Shown piece after piece: positions 61,168-64,000 of a stretch of DNA of 64,000 nt; within the stretch, counting starts at the first letter, position 1, and each line of letters opens with the position of its first letter. The notes beneath the pieces were generated by a model that saw only the letters and a list, made by a program, of their open reading frames with translations, had not been told where the DNA came from and searched no databases. This stretch comes from Sphingobacteriaceae bacterium (GTDB taxonomy: Bacteria; Bacteroidota; Bacteroidia; B-17B0; Aurantibacillaceae): NCBI GenBank assembly GCA_016715905.1, contig JADJXI010000004.1, forward strand, positions 744,001 to 808,000, given 5' to 3'. Made by a program: the position numbers and the translations under genes.

Positions 61168-61821
61168 ATGAAGAAATGTATTTTTTTTACCCTGTGTATA
61201 TTAATTTTGTTTAGTACACATTCAACACAAGCGCAAAAGGATAATAAACAAAAATCTGCCTCTTCCGGTGGTTCTTGTTTTGCCGGTAATAATAGTGTTA
61301 TTAATTTAGGAGTCGGTTTTTTTAGTTCGGTTACCTACCGCTACGGGAAAAATGGTTCTTATAAATACACACAAACACCGGCCTTAAGCTTAAGCTATGA
61401 ATATGGCTTGCCTGAAAAAATTGGTCCTGGCCATGTTGGCGTTGGCGCATATTTTGGATACAGAGCTGCCACTTATCGTTTTGATGATTTTTATTATTTG
61501 AATAACAGATACTATTACGAACATAAATGGACGTATTCTTATTGGGCTATACGCGGAGTTTATCATTTAGATGATTTAATGAATGACAAGGCTGAATTAT
61601 ACTTTGGAACAACCCTTGGAATTCGTTACACCAAGTATAAATTTAATCCGAATAGTAACGATCCTTTTTTATATAATTATGAATTAAGAGAAAGTGCAGT
61701 TAGACCAAACATTTCGCTTTTTGCAGGAGGCAGGTACTATTTTACTGAAAATATCGGCGCATTTTTAGAAATAGGATATGGTATTACCTGGTTAACCGGA
61801 GGCTTAGCCTTAAAGTTTTAA
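61168..61821 (+). CDS. Outer-membrane beta-barrel-like secreted protein
   Basis: Protein of 217 residues with signal peptide MKKCIFFTLCILILFSTHSTQAQK. The mature part alternates aromatic and small residues (VINLGVGFFSSVTYRYG, GVGAYFGYRAATYRFDDF, AELYFGTTLGIRYTKYKF, ISLFAGGRYYFTENIGAF) and ends WLTGGLALKF, with a terminal Phe typical of outer-membrane barrels. Its function is unknown. The frame reaches back to 61069, but the signal peptide fixes the ATG at 61168. The 3' end interlocks with the convergent rfbH gene by four bases. Confidence 0.8.
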   Translation: MKKCIFFTLCILILFSTHSTQAQKDNKQKSASSGGSCFAGNNSVINLGVGFFSSVTYRYGKNGSYKYTQTPALSLSYEYGLPEKIGPGHVGVGAYFGYRAATYRFDDFYYLNNRYYYEHKWTYSYWAIRGVYHLDDLMNDKAELYFGTTLGIRYTKYKFNPNSNDPFLYNYELRESAVRPNISLFAGGRYYFTENIGAFLEIGYGITWLTGGLALKF

Positions 61822-63125
61822 ACTAATATCTCATCAAAGCTTGTACAGATATACTGAATCATTTCTTCACTTAACATGGGAGTAACTCCAATCCAGAATG
61901 TGTCCGTAACAATTACCTCCGTATTTTTAAGATCACCTACCACTCTGTAATTATAATTTTTAAAATAAGGCTGTTTTCTTAAATCTCCGGCAAACAACAA
62001 TCGTGTGCCGATTTTCTTTTCGGTTAATTTCTCTACCAATTCATTTCTGGTAATACCCGCATCCTTTTTAACTGTTATAAGAAACCCGAACCAGGAAGGA
62101 TCAGCATTTTTAGTAGCTTCCGGTAATATAATTTTAGAAGAATGCTTACTTAATCCCTTTTTTAATAAATCAAAATTTCGTTTGCGAATACTCACAAATT
62201 CATCCAACTTATCCAATTGTGCCAAGCCTAATGCAGCTTGCATATCTGTAATCTTCAAATTAAAACCCTGGCGTGAATAGATGTATTTATGATCGTAACC
62301 CATTGGTAAATCTCCTAACTGCTGGCAAAAACGTAAGCCGCAGGTGTTATCTTTTCCCGGCTCACACCAACAATCTCTTCCCCAATCCCTAAAAGATTCC
62401 ATTATTTTTTTGAACTTGGCATTTGAAGTGAAAACGGCCCCGCCCTCTCCCATAGTTATATGATGAGCCGGATAAAAACTGAGTGTTGCTATATCCCCAA
62501 AAGTCCCAACATGTTTGCCATTGTATTTTGCACCTAATGCATCACAACAGTCCTCCATCAGCCATAAATTATGCTTCTTGCAAAACTCAGTTATTACATC
62601 CAGATTAAAAACATTACCCATGGTGTGTGCAATCACAACTGCCTTGGTTTTTGGACTTAAAGCTTTTTCCAAATGCGTAATATCCATTTCATATTCCGGA
62701 ATAGTAACATCTAAAAAAACCGGTATTGCACCATATTGTAAAATAGGATTTACCGTGGTTGGAAAAGATGCAGCAACGGTTATTACTTCATCACCCGGCT
62801 TTATAGCCTCATCGCCTAACTCTTTAGCTGTTAAAGTAGAAAACGCCACTAAATTAGCAGATGAACCACTGTTAACCGTTATACACGATTTTACGTTTAT
62901 GTACTTAGCTAATCTTTTTTCGAATTCAGTATTGAATCTACCTGTAGTAAACCAAGCATCCAAAGCGGAATCCGTAATGTATTGCAATTCCTTATGATCA
63001 AAAACTTTACCACTAACCGGCACATTGGATTCACCCGGAACAAATTTTTTCGCTTTAAAAGCTTCATCGTGGTATTCTTTTACCAGATCGTGAATTTTGG
63101 ATTTAATATCTTCTAATTTTGACAT
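61818..63125 (-). CDS. rfbH: CDP-4-dehydro-6-deoxy-D-glucose 3-dehydratase (E1)
   Basis: PLP and [2Fe-2S] enzyme of 3,6-dideoxyhexose biosynthesis, acting in LPS O-antigen formation. The PLP site has a His instead of Lys (SFYPAHHITMGEGG, His221/222), the feature that separates RfbH/E1 from ordinary aminotransferases. The four proposed cluster cysteines are present as C-X57-C-X1-C-X7-C: Cys194, Cys252, Cys254 and Cys262. The length of 435 residues is normal. The reaction needs a reductase (E3, RfbI) not in this window. The upstream gene rfbG (CDP-glucose 4,6-dehydratase) supplies the substrate, with a 3-bp gap, so the two form an operon. Confidence 0.96.
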   Translation of the reverse strand: MSKLEDIKSKIHDLVKEYHDEAFKAKKFVPGESNVPVSGKVFDHKELQYITDSALDAWFTTGRFNTEFEKRLAKYINVKSCITVNSGSSANLVAFSTLTAKELGDEAIKPGDEVITVAASFPTTVNPILQYGAIPVFLDVTIPEYEMDITHLEKALSPKTKAVVIAHTMGNVFNLDVITEFCKKHNLWLMEDCCDALGAKYNGKHVGTFGDIATLSFYPAHHITMGEGGAVFTSNAKFKKIMESFRDWGRDCWCEPGKDNTCGLRFCQQLGDLPMGYDHKYIYSRQGFNLKITDMQAALGLAQLDKLDEFVSIRKRNFDLLKKGLSKHSSKIILPEATKNADPSWFGFLITVKKDAGITRNELVEKLTEKKIGTRLLFAGDLRKQPYFKNYNYRVVGDLKNTEVIVTDTFWIGVTPMLSEEMIQYICTSFDEILV

Positions 63126-63128
63126 AGT

Positions 63129-64000
63129 TCAAGAATTGCAATATTTTGAAATTTGTTCTACTCTTGCTTTATAAATGTTATTTCCTCCCTGCATATCGGT
63201 TAAATAACCAGTTGTGGTCATTTGAATGGTTTGTTCAAAATTCAATTTTGGTTTCCAGCCTAAAACATTCACCGCTTTGGTAATATCTAACTTTAATAAT
63301 CCGGCTTCATGTAATTTTTCGGTTTGCAGAGGTGATTTAATTTCAATACCCGGTATATTTTTCTTCACCTGATCAACAACATCGCCAACCGTGTAATTTT
63401 CATAGGCGGCCGGACCAAAATTCCATCCACCTGAATATTTTTTGCCCCCATTAAATAATTTTTCACCTAAAAGCAAATAACCCGAAAGCGGCTCCAGTAC
63501 ATGCTGCCATGGGCGCACCGAATTAGGATTTCTGATTTCGGTTGCTGTTTTATTTTTACAAGCTCGCATGATATCGGGTAAAATTCTATTTTCGGCCCAG
63601 TCTCCCCCACCTATTACGTTACCCGCTCTGCCGCTGGCAATATGACAAGTTCCTTCTTTGCTAAAAAAAGATTTTAAATACGAATGTGTAATTAATTCAG
63701 AGCAACCTTTACTGGCGCTATATGGATCATCTCCTCCCATAGGATCATTTTCCCGATAACCCCAAACCCATTCGTTATTCTGATAACTCTTATCGGTTGT
63801 TACATTAACAGCTACTTTCACCGAGGGGCAGTTACGAACGGCTTCAAAAAAGTTTACGGTACCCATCAAATTAGTTTCGAAATTATAATGTGGATTTGTA
63901 TAGCTATCGATTACTAAAGGCTGAGCTGCCAGATGAAAAGCAAAATCGGGTTTTACCGTATTGAAAAAATCGGCGAGTTTGTTTTTATCTCTCACATCAG
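63129..64000 (-). CDS. rfbG: CDP-glucose 4,6-dehydratase (5' end outside window)
   Basis: Extended short-chain dehydrogenase that converts CDP-glucose to CDP-4-dehydro-6-deoxyglucose. The visible 290 residues start inside the gene (the frame is open to base 64000 and continues; the GTG at 63995 is internal). Markers are FAFHLAAQPLV near the start of the visible part, the YxxxK motif in DPYSASKGCSELI, and TSGRAGNVIGGGDW-like sequence GRAGNVIGGGDWAENRILPD. The N-terminal Rossmann glycine motif is outside. It makes the substrate for the adjoining rfbH product. Other genes of the cluster, rfbF for CDP-glucose, should lie beyond the edge. Confidence 0.94.
   Translation of the reverse strand, partial: DVRDKNKLADFFNTVKPDFAFHLAAQPLVIDSYTNPHYNFETNLMGTVNFFEAVRNCPSVKVAVNVTTDKSYQNNEWVWGYRENDPMGGDDPYSASKGCSELITHSYLKSFFSKEGTCHIASGRAGNVIGGGDWAENRILPDIMRACKNKTATEIRNPNSVRPWQHVLEPLSGYLLLGEKLFNGGKKYSGGWNFGPAAYENYTVGDVVDQVKKNIPGIEIKSPLQTEKLHEAGLLKLDITKAVNVLGWKPKLNFEQTIQMTTTGYLTDMQGGNNIYKARVEQISKYCNS

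Noticed and set aside
62515..62997. 160-codon plus-strand frame inside rfbH
   Set aside because: Lies fully opposite the confidently identified rfbH, with no recognisable family features.

Overview
The window is AT-rich and comes from a free-living member of the Bacteroidota, probably close to Flavobacteriales or a related lineage. The evidence is: seven secreted proteins end in type IX secretion (T9SS) sorting domains (six type A, one type B). Several genes follow the Bacteroidota-type promoter (TTG, 18-20 nt spacer, TAnnTTTG). Lineage-typical families are present (DUF4834, the GAPDH with a long N-terminal extension, the fused E1 alpha/beta dehydrogenase, S16 with a long tail, START-like protein). 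Both window edges cut genes: ffh on the left and a CDP-glucose 4,6-dehydratase on the right. The organism was identified from sequence features only.

Layout. 1-2.6 kb: ffh end, a small lipoprotein-like gene, folD. 2.7-6.4 kb: a DUF2339/DUF3999 membrane pair on the minus strand. 6.6-10 kb: plus-strand FtsX/MacB-type permease, radical SAM protein, SRPBCC protein and a small secreted protein whose start codon lies in a perfect 13-bp hairpin. 10-22.6 kb (minus): an alpha/beta hydrolase translationally coupled to a propeller-SpoIIE phosphatase sensor, two tandem paralogous T9SS cargo proteins, and a TPR-CHAT protease. 22.6-30 kb: ArsC-like protein, Spy-like periplasmic protein, M14 carboxypeptidase plus prolyl oligopeptidase, a glucosaminidase, and a START-like protein carrying a histone-H1-like Lys/Ala/Pro tail. 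30.1-36.4 kb: tRNA with CAT anticodon, CLC transporter with CBS domains, GAPDH, DUF4834, and a CAP/OmpA-like secreted protein. 36.5-39.5 kb (minus): class V aminotransferase fold protein, purD and a very basic secreted protein. 39.7-50.9 kb: Asp-box T9SS protein, type B sorting protein, a STAS-like small protein, ligA, another T9SS protein, the E1 dehydrogenase fusion and a secreted barrel-like protein. 51.1-57.4 kb: class C beta-lactamase-fold hydrolase, T9SS protein, membrane spermidine-synthase-like protein, TauE exporter and BadF-type kinase. 57.5-64 kb: rpsP, universal stress protein, secreted unknown, GNAT, outer-membrane-like protein and the rfbH-rfbG dideoxysugar genes.

Most of the window is chromosomal housekeeping interleaved with secreted or surface proteins. 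I see no CRISPR array, insertion sequence, prophage, rRNA or recognisable multi-gene defence island. The most interesting items are the start-codon hairpin at 9479-9511, the histone-like START fusion, the CHAT protease, the duplicated T9SS pair with a highly conserved cassette, a CLC protein in which the internal proton glutamate is replaced by valine, and two diverged copies of a GC-rich intergenic repeat. None of these amounts to a demonstrated new system.
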